NCBI GenBank assembly: GCA_046724665.1
Contig: JBKOWZ010000122.1
Coordinates: forward strand, 1-14,882
Source of the DNA: Actinocrinis sp046724665
GTDB lineage: Bacteria; Actinomycetota; Actinomycetes; Streptomycetales; Catenulisporaceae
DNA length: 14,882 nt
Direction of reading: 5' to 3'
Shown: in pieces, positions 6,970 to 13,494 of the stretch
Layout: each line of letters begins with the position of its first letter
Numbering within the stretch: the first letter of the stretch is position 1
Translations under genes and position numbers: made by a program
The notes under the pieces: generated by a model
Seen by the model: the letters and a program-made list of their open reading frames with translations, nothing else
Database searches by the model: none
Told to the model about the DNA's origin: nothing

Positions 6970-7916
6970 GCAGGCCCGCGTTCATGTGGAACCCCGCGGG
7001 GGCCGACCGCGACCTGGCGCAGGCCTCGCTCGACCTGCGGGCCGGGCGCTTCCATGAGGCGCGCGCCGTGATCGCGGCCACCCGCGCCGATTTCGAGCTG
7101 CGCGCGAACCGCTCGCTGGTGCTCGGCTCGGTGGCCGCGGACCTGGACGTCGTAGAGCGCTGGATCGCGGAGGAACCGTCGAATCCTGACGCGCTGCTCG
7201 TCTACGCGCGAACTGCGGTGGCCCGCGCGCTGCGCGCCGCCGACGCGGGCGACGAGCGGGCCGGCGACCTGACCGCGCTCGCCCAGCGCGCCTGTCTGGT
7301 GAGCGCCGACGCCGATCCGAAGGATCCGACTCCGTGGGCCGGGCTGCTCGCCCTCGCCCGGCTCGGCTGCGCCAGGCTGCCGGGGCCGGACGGGGTCAGC
7401 GCGCTCGGGCCGTGGGACCTGCTCGGCGAGGCGTGCGCCCGCCAGCCGATGCACCGCGAGGCGCACCACCGGATGCTGGCCTGCTTCTACGTCCGCCACG
7501 GCGGCGAGCAGGGGGCGATGTGGGAAGTGGCCCGGTGGATCGCCGTGAACAGCCCGGCGGACTGCTCCTTGCAGCTGCTGCCGCTGTCCGCGTACATCGA
7601 GCACTACCGGGAGCTGCGCGACGATCCCGCGCAGGGGCAGGCCGTCGCGCGGCAGTGGAGCGACCAGCACGCCCTGTTCACCGCGCTGCACGTGTTCGAG
7701 GGCTGGTTCCGCACGGTGCAGCGCGAGCCGCTCGTGCCCGTCGCGGATTTATCAGTCCTCGCACACGCGCTCTACATGGGCGACCGCTTCTGGGAGGCGG
7801 GGACCGTGTTCCGCGCCATGGGCCGGTACGCGTCCACGCATCCCTGGTCGCTGTTCGGCGATCCGGCCGTGGAGCTGATCCGCGCGCGCCGGCGCTGCCA
7901 GGTGCGCGCGCCGTAG
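6966..7916 (+). CDS. conserved-type helical protein of unknown function
   Basis: A 316-residue protein from a GTG start with GGGGGAGG (6954-6961) 4 nt upstream. It is Ala/Arg/Leu-rich and mostly helical, with TPR-like features: LDLRAGRFHEARAVIAATR near the N terminus, later DALLVYARTAVARALRAAD, then an EACARQPMHREAHHRMLACF stretch and a Trp/Tyr-rich middle. The C-terminal ALYMGDRFWEAGTVFRAMGRY again reads like a helical pair. From memory it resembles unnamed streptomycete proteins beginning with a PAF-W motif. There is no signal peptide, membrane span or catalytic signature. The permease gene begins 74 bp downstream on the same strand, so co-transcription is possible but unproven. The function is unknown. 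Confidence 0.8.
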   Translation: MSRPAFMWNPAGADRDLAQASLDLRAGRFHEARAVIAATRADFELRANRSLVLGSVAADLDVVERWIAEEPSNPDALLVYARTAVARALRAADAGDERAGDLTALAQRACLVSADADPKDPTPWAGLLALARLGCARLPGPDGVSALGPWDLLGEACARQPMHREAHHRMLACFYVRHGGEQGAMWEVARWIAVNSPADCSLQLLPLSAYIEHYRELRDDPAQGQAVARQWSDQHALFTALHVFEGWFRTVQREPLVPVADLSVLAHALYMGDRFWEAGTVFRAMGRYASTHPWSLFGDPAVELIRARRRCQVRAP

Positions 7917-7990
7917 CCGCGCCATGTCATGGGTCACCGACGGCTGCACTGTCAGCTGAGCCATCAGAGTACGAGGAAGCGAGCACTGAG

Positions 7991-9541
7991 ATGTCCTTCA
8001 CCGCGCGGGCGTCGCAGGACCAGCGGACCGCCGGATCCGTGCTGCTGGACGACGACCGGCGGCTGCACGAACTCGGCTACCCGCGCAAGCTGTCGCGCCG
8101 GCTGACCCGGTTCGACAACTTCGCGGTCTCGTTCACCATCATCAACATCATCGCCGGGGTGTTCACCGGGTTCGGCGTGGGGTTCGGTGCGGGCGGCCCG
8201 CGCACGCTGGTCTGGGGCTGGATCGCCGTCTCCACCCTCGTGCTGTTCGTCGGCGCGGCGATGGCGGAGATCTGCTCGGCCTACCCGACCTCCGGCGCGC
8301 TGTACTACTGGGCGGCGAAGCTGGCCAAGCGGCACAACGCGGCCTGGTCCTGGTTCACCGGCTGGCTGAACTTCGCCGGGCAGATCGCGGGCACCGCGGC
8401 CACCGACTTCGCCGCCGCCGGCTTCATCAACGTCCTGCTGTCGCTGGAGTGGACCGGCTATCACGGAACGAAGTACACGACGCTGGGCATCTTCGCGGCC
8501 ATCCTGCTGGTGCACGCGCTCGCGAATACGTACACGGTCAAACTGGTCGGCCTGCTGAACCGGATATCCGTGTGGTGGCTGCTGGTCGGCGCGCTGGTCA
8601 TCGTCGGCGTCCTGGTGCTCAAGCCGTCGCACCACCAGTCGGCGGCGTTCGTGTTCACCCAGTTCGAGAACCAGACCGGGTTCTCCAACGGCTTCTACGC
8701 GGCGATGCTCGGCCTGTTGTCCACGGCGTGGGTGTTCACCGGGTTCGACGCGAGCGCGCACATGACCGAGGAGACGAGCGGGGCCGCGCTCTCCGCGCCG
8801 CGCGGCATGGTGCGTTCGATCGCTTACTCGAGTGTCGGCGGGTTCTTCCTCATGCTGGCGCTGATCTGGTCCGTGCAGGACTACCGCGGCGAGGTCGGCA
8901 CCACGATCGGCTTCGCGTCGGCGCAGATCGTGGTGGACGCGGTCGGCTCGGCGGCGGCCAGGCTGCTGCTGCTGGTCGTGGTCGGCGCGCTGCTGTTCTG
9001 CGGGCTGGCCAACATGACCAGCAACTCGCGGCAGATCTTCGCCTTCTCCCGGGACGGCGCGATCCCGGGCTCGCACCTGTGGCACTCGGTCGATCCGCGC
9101 ACCGGCACGCCGGTCAAGAGCGTGTGGTTCGCCGCGACCGGCGCGTTCCTGCTGGTGCTGCCGTCGCTGTGGTCGTCGGTCGCGTTCCAGGCGGTGGTTT
9201 CGGTCAACGTGATCGGCCTGTTCGGGTCGTACGCCGTGCCGATCTTCCTGCGGGCGCGGCGCGGCGCGGACTTCCAGCCGGGGCCGTGGAGCCTCGGCCG
9301 GTGGAGCCGGCCGGTCGCGCTCGTCGCGGTGGTGTGGGTGCTGCTCAGCAGCGCGCTGTTCCTGCTGCCGGAGTCCAGCCCGATCACCTGGCACTCGCTG
9401 AACTACGCGCCGATCGCGCTGGGCACCGTGCTGCTGATCTCGACGCTGTGGTGGTTCGTCACCGCGCGGCGCACGTTCTACGGCCCGATCAGCTACGGCA
9501 CCCCGGAGGAGCTGGCCGCGCTGGAGAACGAGCTGATCTAG
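7991..9541 (+). CDS. amino-acid permease, APC superfamily (ACT/BAT1-like)
   Basis: A 516-residue membrane transporter with about 12 hydrophobic segments. The N-terminal soluble stretch ends LHELGYPRKLSRRLTRFDNF, which with the following SFTIINIIAGVFTGFG helix is typical of the actinobacterial and fungal GABA/choline/amino-acid transporter (ACT) branch. Other family marks are EICSAYPTSGALYYWAAKLA after TM2/3 and FTGFDASAHMTEET in the middle. NSRQIFAFSRDGAIPGS, with the Arg-Asp-Gly typical of these permeases, follows TM8. It should import an amino acid, GABA or a related amine by proton symport; the substrate cannot be assigned. The ATG at 7991 is chosen because the family's N terminus begins here; GAGGAAG (7973-7979) is 11 nt upstream, a long spacing. 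Hairpins follow the stop codon. Confidence 0.9.
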   Translation: MSFTARASQDQRTAGSVLLDDDRRLHELGYPRKLSRRLTRFDNFAVSFTIINIIAGVFTGFGVGFGAGGPRTLVWGWIAVSTLVLFVGAAMAEICSAYPTSGALYYWAAKLAKRHNAAWSWFTGWLNFAGQIAGTAATDFAAAGFINVLLSLEWTGYHGTKYTTLGIFAAILLVHALANTYTVKLVGLLNRISVWWLLVGALVIVGVLVLKPSHHQSAAFVFTQFENQTGFSNGFYAAMLGLLSTAWVFTGFDASAHMTEETSGAALSAPRGMVRSIAYSSVGGFFLMLALIWSVQDYRGEVGTTIGFASAQIVVDAVGSAAARLLLLVVVGALLFCGLANMTSNSRQIFAFSRDGAIPGSHLWHSVDPRTGTPVKSVWFAATGAFLLVLPSLWSSVAFQAVVSVNVIGLFGSYAVPIFLRARRGADFQPGPWSLGRWSRPVALVAVVWVLLSSALFLLPESSPITWHSLNYAPIALGTVLLISTLWWFVTARRTFYGPISYGTPEELAALENELI

Positions 9542-9559
9542 CGCCTGGCAGTCAATCGC

Positions 9560-9594
9560 GCCGGTCGGATCTCGTTCCGGTCGGCGCGACCGGC
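9560..9594 (+). terminator. putative terminator after the permease, two alternative stems
   Basis: CCGGTCG (9577-9583) pairs with CGACCGG (9587-9593) across a 3-nt loop. Alternatively GCCGGTCG (9560-9567) can pair with the same right arm, CGACCGGC (9587-9594). There is no U tract, which is usual for actinobacterial terminators. Confidence 0.5.
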
Positions 9595-9629
9595 TATTCG
9601 CTCGCTGCCACACGCCGTTCGCCATAGAC

Positions 9630-9659
9630 TGCGCAGCCGGAGATCACGCCGGCTGCGCA
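9630..9659 (+). promoter_or_regulatory. strong 11-bp hairpin just upstream of arfB
   Basis: TGCGCAGCCGG (9630-9640) and CCGGCTGCGCA (9649-9659) form a perfect 11-bp stem with an 8-nt loop. It ends 9 nt before the arfB Shine-Dalgarno. It may be a second terminator for the permease or a structure in the arfB leader. Confidence 0.65.
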
Positions 9660-9681
9660 CGAGGATGGAAGGAGGCGCGCC

Positions 9682-10140
9682 GTGTCACCCAATCCGTCCT
9701 CGGACGAGGACCTCGCCTCCGGCCCGCTGCGCATCACGCCGGCTCTGGTCATCCCGGCGCACGAGCTGGGCTGGCGCTTCTCACGCTCGTCCGGGCCCGG
9801 GGGCCAGGGCGTGAACACGGCCGACAGCCGCGTCGAGCTGACCTTCGACGTCGCCGGATCGCAGGCGCTGCCGTCCGAGCTGAAGTCCCGTGCGCTGGAC
9901 CGGCTGGGTATGCGGTTGGTCGGCGGACGGATCACCGTCGCCGCCTCGGAGTTCCGCTCGCAGTTGCGCAACCGGCAGGCGGCCAGGGAACGGCTCGCCG
10001 AGGTGCTCGCCAAAGCCATCGCGCCGCCGCCGCGAGCGCGGCGCGCCACAAAGCCGTCGAAGGCCGCGGTCGCCCGGCGGCTGGCGGACAAGACGCGCCG
10101 CTCGGACATCAAGCGGCTCAGAAGACTGCCGCCGCAGTAG
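9682..10140 (+). CDS. arfB: ArfB-type peptidyl-tRNA hydrolase, ribosome rescue factor
   Basis: A 152-residue member of the class-I release-factor-like ArfB (YaeJ) family, which hydrolyses peptidyl-tRNA on ribosomes stalled at mRNA ends lacking a stop codon. The catalytic GGQ is at residues 40-42 within SSGPGGQGVNTADSRVEL, the hallmark sequence. The C-terminal tail from about residue 118 is strongly basic (RRATKPSK, then RRLADKTRRSDIKRLRRL); in the family this tail inserts into the empty mRNA channel. It is slightly longer than the E. coli protein (140 residues) because of an N-terminal extension. The start is GTG with AAGGAGG (9669-9675) 6 nt upstream. The gene stands alone between hairpins and converges with the T7SS-like operon. 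Confidence 0.93.
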   Translation: MSPNPSSDEDLASGPLRITPALVIPAHELGWRFSRSSGPGGQGVNTADSRVELTFDVAGSQALPSELKSRALDRLGMRLVGGRITVAASEFRSQLRNRQAARERLAEVLAKAIAPPPRARRATKPSKAAVARRLADKTRRSDIKRLRRLPPQ

Positions 10141-10183
10141 CCCGGTCCAGGCGGTTCGTTCCCGGGCGGCAGTCTTGACTGCC
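10124..10183. terminator. competing hairpins at the arfB 3' end
   Basis: GGCAGTC (10168-10174) can pair with GACTGCC just downstream (10177-10183; 2-nt gap, so about 6 bp in practice). As GGCGGCAGTC (10165-10174) it can instead pair with GACTGCCGCC (10124-10133) inside the end of arfB, a perfect 10-bp stem. The region separates convergent genes and is probably a bidirectional terminator. Confidence 0.5.
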
Positions 10184-10235
10184 TGAGTTTCCGCTGTATG
10201 TGCGCGCTACGTCCGCGTCTGGATGTTGCTCAGTC

Positions 10236-10871
10236 TCAGCGCCCGAAGGCGAAGCGCTTCGGGCGCGGCGGCGGCTCGGGCTGGTCGGCGAGCCAGGGGC
10301 CGAACTCGCGCTCGGTGGTCTCGGCGTAGGGCTGCGCCGCGAGCAGCGGCAGGGCCTTCTCGAACCGGGCGGGACCCTGGTCCCACTCCTTGAGGCCCGC
10401 CTTGCCGTGCCGGTACCCGAACGCGGCCTGGTGCCCGTCGCCCGGCACGGTGAACATCCCGCAGGCGCGCGGGTCTCCGGCGAACCAGAGGCTCGTCGTC
10501 CGGGCGTCAACGGGGAGGTGAACCCGGTTGTCCCCCGGTTGCCGCACCTGCCACCAGTCCACGATGTGCGCGGCGATCGGCTGCCTGCTCGCCGGGTCGA
10601 GCAGCAGCACCCAGCCGAAGTCGGCGTTCCAGTCCTTCTTCGTCCAGGGCCCGGCCAGGTTGGTGCCGCCGGTCAGCGTGAAGCCCGCCTCGCCCGCGTG
10701 CCAGCGGCCGCACTTGGCCGGGTACTCCTGCCAGGCGTACCGCTCCAGGAAGTAGAGGTCGCGCTGGGCGCCGGCCCGCTCGGCCGGCCGCTCGGCGCGC
10801 AGCCCCGCCTGGATCCGCGCGGACAGTTGTGCGTCGTTGAGCGGCGACCACGGCGGAAGCGTGCCGGTCAC
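10236..10871 (-). CDS. uncharacterised soluble protein, last gene of T7SS-like operon
   Basis: A 211-residue protein starting at GTG (10871), overlapping the preceding gene by GTGA. The function is not recognised. It is unusually rich in Trp (about 11), with motifs LYFLERYAWQEYPAKCGRWHAGEAGF, FGWVLLLDP, a DWWQVRQPGDNRVHLP strand region and a Pro-rich basic end (PEPPPRPKRFAFGR). The alternating hydrophobic pattern in the middle suggests a beta-rich fold. There is no signal peptide or membrane helix, so it is likely cytosolic. Position and overlap tie it to the secreted-type proteins upstream; a chaperone, immunity or adaptor role is possible but is inference only. Confidence 0.8.
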   Translation of the reverse strand: MTGTLPPWSPLNDAQLSARIQAGLRAERPAERAGAQRDLYFLERYAWQEYPAKCGRWHAGEAGFTLTGGTNLAGPWTKKDWNADFGWVLLLDPASRQPIAAHIVDWWQVRQPGDNRVHLPVDARTTSLWFAGDPRACGMFTVPGDGHQAAFGYRHGKAGLKEWDQGPARFEKALPLLAAQPYAETTEREFGPWLADQPEPPPRPKRFAFGR

Positions 10872-11593
10872 GGGGCGAGTCCTCCCAGGATCTGGTTGAT
10901 CGACCTGGCCGTCTGCCCGGCGTCCTCGGACTGCGGCGGGGCGGTGAAGGACACCGAGTTGGCCATGAGCACCATCATGGCCCGGAAGTGCGGGCCGTGC
11001 GGGATGTCGGGGGTGGAGAAGTCGATCGCGGCCAGCTTCGTGCCGTCCTCGCTCGGCACCAGCGCTTGCAGCTGGTACACGTCGGCGTTCTCCTGCGCGC
11101 CGTCCGCGGCGTCCTGCCCGGGCAGGCGCGGGCGCGGCAGCGCCAGCACGCTCTCGAAGAACATCGCCGGGCCCCGCTCCAGATCGACCACGTCCACCTG
11201 GCCGTGCTCGCCGGCCTCGGCCCGGACCTCCACCAGGTCCTTGAGCACCAGGCGCGGGTTGCGCCGCTCCGGGAACCGCTGGAGCGAGACCACCAGGCTG
11301 GACGGCACGACCTCGCCGTCCTGGGCCGTGTGCCAGCCGAGCCCGCAGTACGCCGCGTTGCGCTCCTGGAGCTGCTCCAGCAGCACGGTGAACGTGTCGA
11401 TCACCGCGGCCAACATCGGCCGCTGCTCTTGCGGGGCCAGTTCACGCAGGTTGTCCTGCGCGGTGGCCAGCGTCGTGTCGATGTCCTCGAGCGGCAGCGG
11501 GAAGTAGCCCGGCGGCAGCTCGATCCAGAACTCGAGCCGCTCCTGCTCGTCCGTGTCCGGGGAGGGGTGCAGCACGTCGGCGACGGGGTTCAC
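10868..11593 (-). CDS. uncharacterised protein of the T7SS-like operon
   Basis: A 241-residue protein from GTG (11593) that overlaps the stop of the WxG-domain gene by GTGA, and whose own stop overlaps the next start in the same way. The N-terminal FWIELPPGYFPLPLEDI is distinctive. It recalls actinobacterial unknowns found next to WXG100 genes, but that is from memory and not verified. A predicted helix follows, containing EQRPMLAAVIDTFTVLLEQLQERNAAY, then a mixed alpha/beta region with SSLVVSLQRFPERRNP and, near the end, HFRAMMVLMANSVSF, which looks like a beta strand rather than a membrane span. There is no signal peptide or catalytic motif. It is likely cytosolic; by analogy with EspG-type proteins it could act as a substrate chaperone, but no homology is claimed. 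Confidence 0.8.
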   Translation of the reverse strand: MNPVADVLHPSPDTDEQERLEFWIELPPGYFPLPLEDIDTTLATAQDNLRELAPQEQRPMLAAVIDTFTVLLEQLQERNAAYCGLGWHTAQDGEVVPSSLVVSLQRFPERRNPRLVLKDLVEVRAEAGEHGQVDVVDLERGPAMFFESVLALPRPRLPGQDAADGAQENADVYQLQALVPSEDGTKLAAIDFSTPDIPHGPHFRAMMVLMANSVSFTAPPQSEDAGQTARSINQILGGLAP

Positions 11594-12936
11594 GAGACCG
11601 CCTGCTTGACGTCGCCGTACAGGCTGGTGACCACGGATTTGGCCTTCCAGCCGAGCTGGACGTTCTGCGCGAGCTTCGCGACGTCCTCGAAGTGGAAGAT
11701 CTTGTCCGCGGCGCTGACGCCGAGCTTGACCGGCAGGCTGAGCGAGTGCGCGAGGTTCGAGCTCTCACGCAGCACGTTGCCGCCCGCGCTGAAGACCTCG
11801 CTGCCGTCGTCCAGCACCTTGACCCCGGCCCGCGCCGCGTCGCCGAAGGCCTGCGCCGCATCCCCGCCGAGGTGGGCCAGCCCGGGTATCTTCGAGGCCA
11901 GCGTCGGGATGCCCTCCGCGCCCTTGATGGCGACCTCGCCCTCCTTGAGCGCCGAGCCGGCGAGCTTCCCGCCGGGGATCAGGCTGAGCGCGTCCAGGCC
12001 CATCGCCGAGGCGTTCTTGAGGTTCTCCATGGTGAAGTGGCCGGTCAGCAGGCCGCCGACCGCGTTGCGCACCTTCGGGTCCGCCAGGTCGCAGGCCAGC
12101 GCGCCGATCCCGGCGCCGATCGCCACCGCGCCCGCGATCGCGTCGATCGGCGGCGGGGTGCACAGCGCGATCAGCCCGGCGACCGCCGAGATGGTGGAGA
12201 GCACCGAGTGGATCACGTCGATGTGGTCCTTCACCCAGTTGCCGACCGCGCCGAGGGCCTTGGTGAAGTCGCTGAACATCCGGCTGAAGAAGCCGGGCTT
12301 GTGCGGGGCCAGGCCCTTGGTCGCGTGCTCCAGCTGCTGAGCGTACTTGCGTGCGGCCTCCTCGTGCTGCGACGCGAGCTCCTGTGCGCGCTTCATCACC
12401 GAGGCCAGCTCGTCGTGCGCGTTCTGCGCCGCGTTGCCCGCGTCGCGGACGGCGCCCTCGGCGGCGTCTATTCGCGACTGAGCGGCCTGCAACTCCTGCT
12501 GGGTGTTGAAGAACTGCCCGGCCAGTTGCAGGTCCGGGTTGGACTGCGCCTGCTGCAACGCCGTGTCGGCGCGCTGCGCGGCCTGCTTCGCCTCCGCCGC
12601 CTCCTGGTCGAGCTTCGCGGCGACGTCCTTGAAGCCGAGCAGGTCGTTGTGCCAGCTGTTGAGCACGCCGACCGCCGTGTTCAGCGAGGTGTGCGCGTTC
12701 TGGAGGTCGGTGGCCAGCTTGTCGTTGAAGTGCTCGCGGAACGCGTCTCCCGCGTCGCCCTGCCACACGCCGCTGGTCGAGTTGCGCATCTGGTCCAGCA
12801 GCGAGCCGGACTCCTGCATCGAGGCCACGGCCTGATCCAGCCCCGCGCGCATCGACTCGACGTCCGCGGGCACCCCGGGAACCGGGTTGAAGCCGAGGTT
12901 CGGGTACGAAGTCGTGTCTTCCTGAAGCAGCGTCAC
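11590..12936 (-). CDS. WxG-domain T7SS-type secreted protein with coiled coil and hydrophobic helices
   Basis: 448 residues from the GTG at 12936, which overlaps the upstream TGA (GTGA, 12933-12936). An upstream in-frame ATG at 13050 would sit inside the previous gene and is rejected. Residues about 23-110 form a WXG100-like helical hairpin with the turn VWQGDAGDAFREHF (W58-Q59-G60), as in the putative T7SS signal domain. Residues about 105-205 are a Gln/Ala-rich coiled coil. Two hydrophobic segments follow at about 240-260 and 264-283 (separated by TPPPIDA), then a Gly/Ala-rich amphipathic region and a C terminus ending LYGDVKQAVS. No toxin, nuclease or peptidase motif is seen, unlike typical polymorphic toxins. 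It is probably exported with its small partner encoded immediately upstream; it could be a membrane-inserting or pore-like effector, or a structural surface protein. Confidence 0.85.
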   Translation of the reverse strand: MTLLQEDTTSYPNLGFNPVPGVPADVESMRAGLDQAVASMQESGSLLDQMRNSTSGVWQGDAGDAFREHFNDKLATDLQNAHTSLNTAVGVLNSWHNDLLGFKDVAAKLDQEAAEAKQAAQRADTALQQAQSNPDLQLAGQFFNTQQELQAAQSRIDAAEGAVRDAGNAAQNAHDELASVMKRAQELASQHEEAARKYAQQLEHATKGLAPHKPGFFSRMFSDFTKALGAVGNWVKDHIDVIHSVLSTISAVAGLIALCTPPPIDAIAGAVAIGAGIGALACDLADPKVRNAVGGLLTGHFTMENLKNASAMGLDALSLIPGGKLAGSALKEGEVAIKGAEGIPTLASKIPGLAHLGGDAAQAFGDAARAGVKVLDDGSEVFSAGGNVLRESSNLAHSLSLPVKLGVSAADKIFHFEDVAKLAQNVQLGWKAKSVVTSLYGDVKQAVS

Positions 12937-13301
12937 TTGGCCGCCCCCGCCCCGCCGCCGTGCACGGTCGCCGCGCTCACCATCGAGTCGATCTGACCCA
13001 TCGCTTCGCCGTTGATCTGCTGCATCGCCTGGCCGACCGCGTCGTCGCACTGCTTGTACGCGTCGTGCGCCTTCTTGACGCCGTCGTTCGTCTCCTTGAT
13101 CATCTGGTGCAGCTGACCAAGGCCGTACTGCCAGGTGTGCTGGAAATGGTCGGCCGCGCCGTTGAGCGCGCCGTCGCCGATCTGCCCCGACTGCGCCGAA
13201 CTCATCGCCTTGAGTGCGGACTCCATCTGATCGCCCGCGTCGGCCAGCGTCTTCGTCATGCGTTGCAGCACGTCGAGATCGACCTGGAAGAAGTTTCCCA
13301 C
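12933..13301 (-). CDS. small WXG100/EspC-like T7SS substrate
   Basis: 122 residues from GTG (13301) with GGGGAGG 7 nt upstream. Two amphipathic helices are predicted. The first starts QVDLDVLQRMTKTLADAGDQM (about 6-33). A turn region contains W57-Q-Y-G60, in the place of the W-x-G of classical ESX proteins. The second helix has HDAYKQCDDAV, giving a Y82-x3-D86 match to the type VII export signal YxxxD/E. The tail is Ala/Gly-rich. The size and layout suit WXG100 or EspC-family proteins, which are exported as helical-bundle pairs by a membrane ATPase (EccC), usually encoded elsewhere. It is first in a four-gene operon and likely partners the WxG-domain protein encoded directly after it. The exact family is uncertain. 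Confidence 0.82.
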   Translation of the reverse strand: MGNFFQVDLDVLQRMTKTLADAGDQMESALKAMSSAQSGQIGDGALNGAADHFQHTWQYGLGQLHQMIKETNDGVKKAHDAYKQCDDAVGQAMQQINGEAMGQIDSMVSAATVHGGGAGAAK

Positions 13302-13392
13302 CGTGTTGCCTCCCCGGTTGCCTTACGGAACTTCCTGCTCGCCTTGGAAGCCCACGAAGACCTTAGACCCTCGGCACGACGCTGCGAAACAG

Positions 13393-13413
13393 AATCCGCA
13401 GGATCGGATTATC
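13393..13413 (-). promoter_or_regulatory. candidate -10 and operator for the T7SS-like operon
   Basis: On the minus strand GATAAT (13408-13413) differs from TATAAT at one base and lies about 107 nt before the first start codon. It overlaps the palindrome AATCCG-N6-CGGATT (13393-13410), which extends to an imperfect CAGA...TCTG symmetry with one or two bulged bases. No good -35 hexamer was found at 17-18 bp. Confidence 0.45.
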
Positions 13414-13430
13414 TGCCTGTGGATCCAGAG

Positions 13431-13480
13431 TTACGCAGTGCAACGCAGCGTATGCGAGCTATACGCAGGCGCACGCGAGG
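13431..13480 (+). repeat. five decamer repeats in helical phase upstream of aidB
   Basis: ACGCAG occurs at 13433, 13443 and 13463; TGCGAG at 13453 and ACGCGA at 13473 complete a strict 10-bp ladder. The repeats end 14 bp before the aidB start. Identical phase on the helix face suggests cooperative protein binding. A GCGTAT-N7-ATACGC inverted repeat (13448-13466) is embedded. Confidence 0.75.
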
Positions 13481-13494
13481 GAAAGACTGACGGC

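Noticed and set aside
7334..7990. In-frame upstream extension of the permease (735-codon reading)
   Set aside because: It overlaps the 6966-7916 gene out of frame and gives Arg/Ala-rich noise; the permease family's N terminus begins at 7991.
7964..9625. 553-codon minus ORF and overlapping + ORF at 8449-9627
   Set aside because: Shadows of the permease. Their products are Arg/Gln/Ala-rich without motifs, while the permease frame shows a complete APC pattern.
9643..9744. 12-bp direct repeat ATCACGCCGGCT at 9643 and 9733
   Set aside because: One copy is part of the hairpin and one lies inside arfB codons; there are no further copies and nothing suggests function beyond chance in GC-rich DNA.
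10200..12996. Three + strand ORFs of 430-450 codons opposite the T7SS-like operon
   Set aside because: Minus genes fit end to end with GTGA overlaps and WxG/YxxxD motifs; the + products lack motifs and cross gene boundaries.
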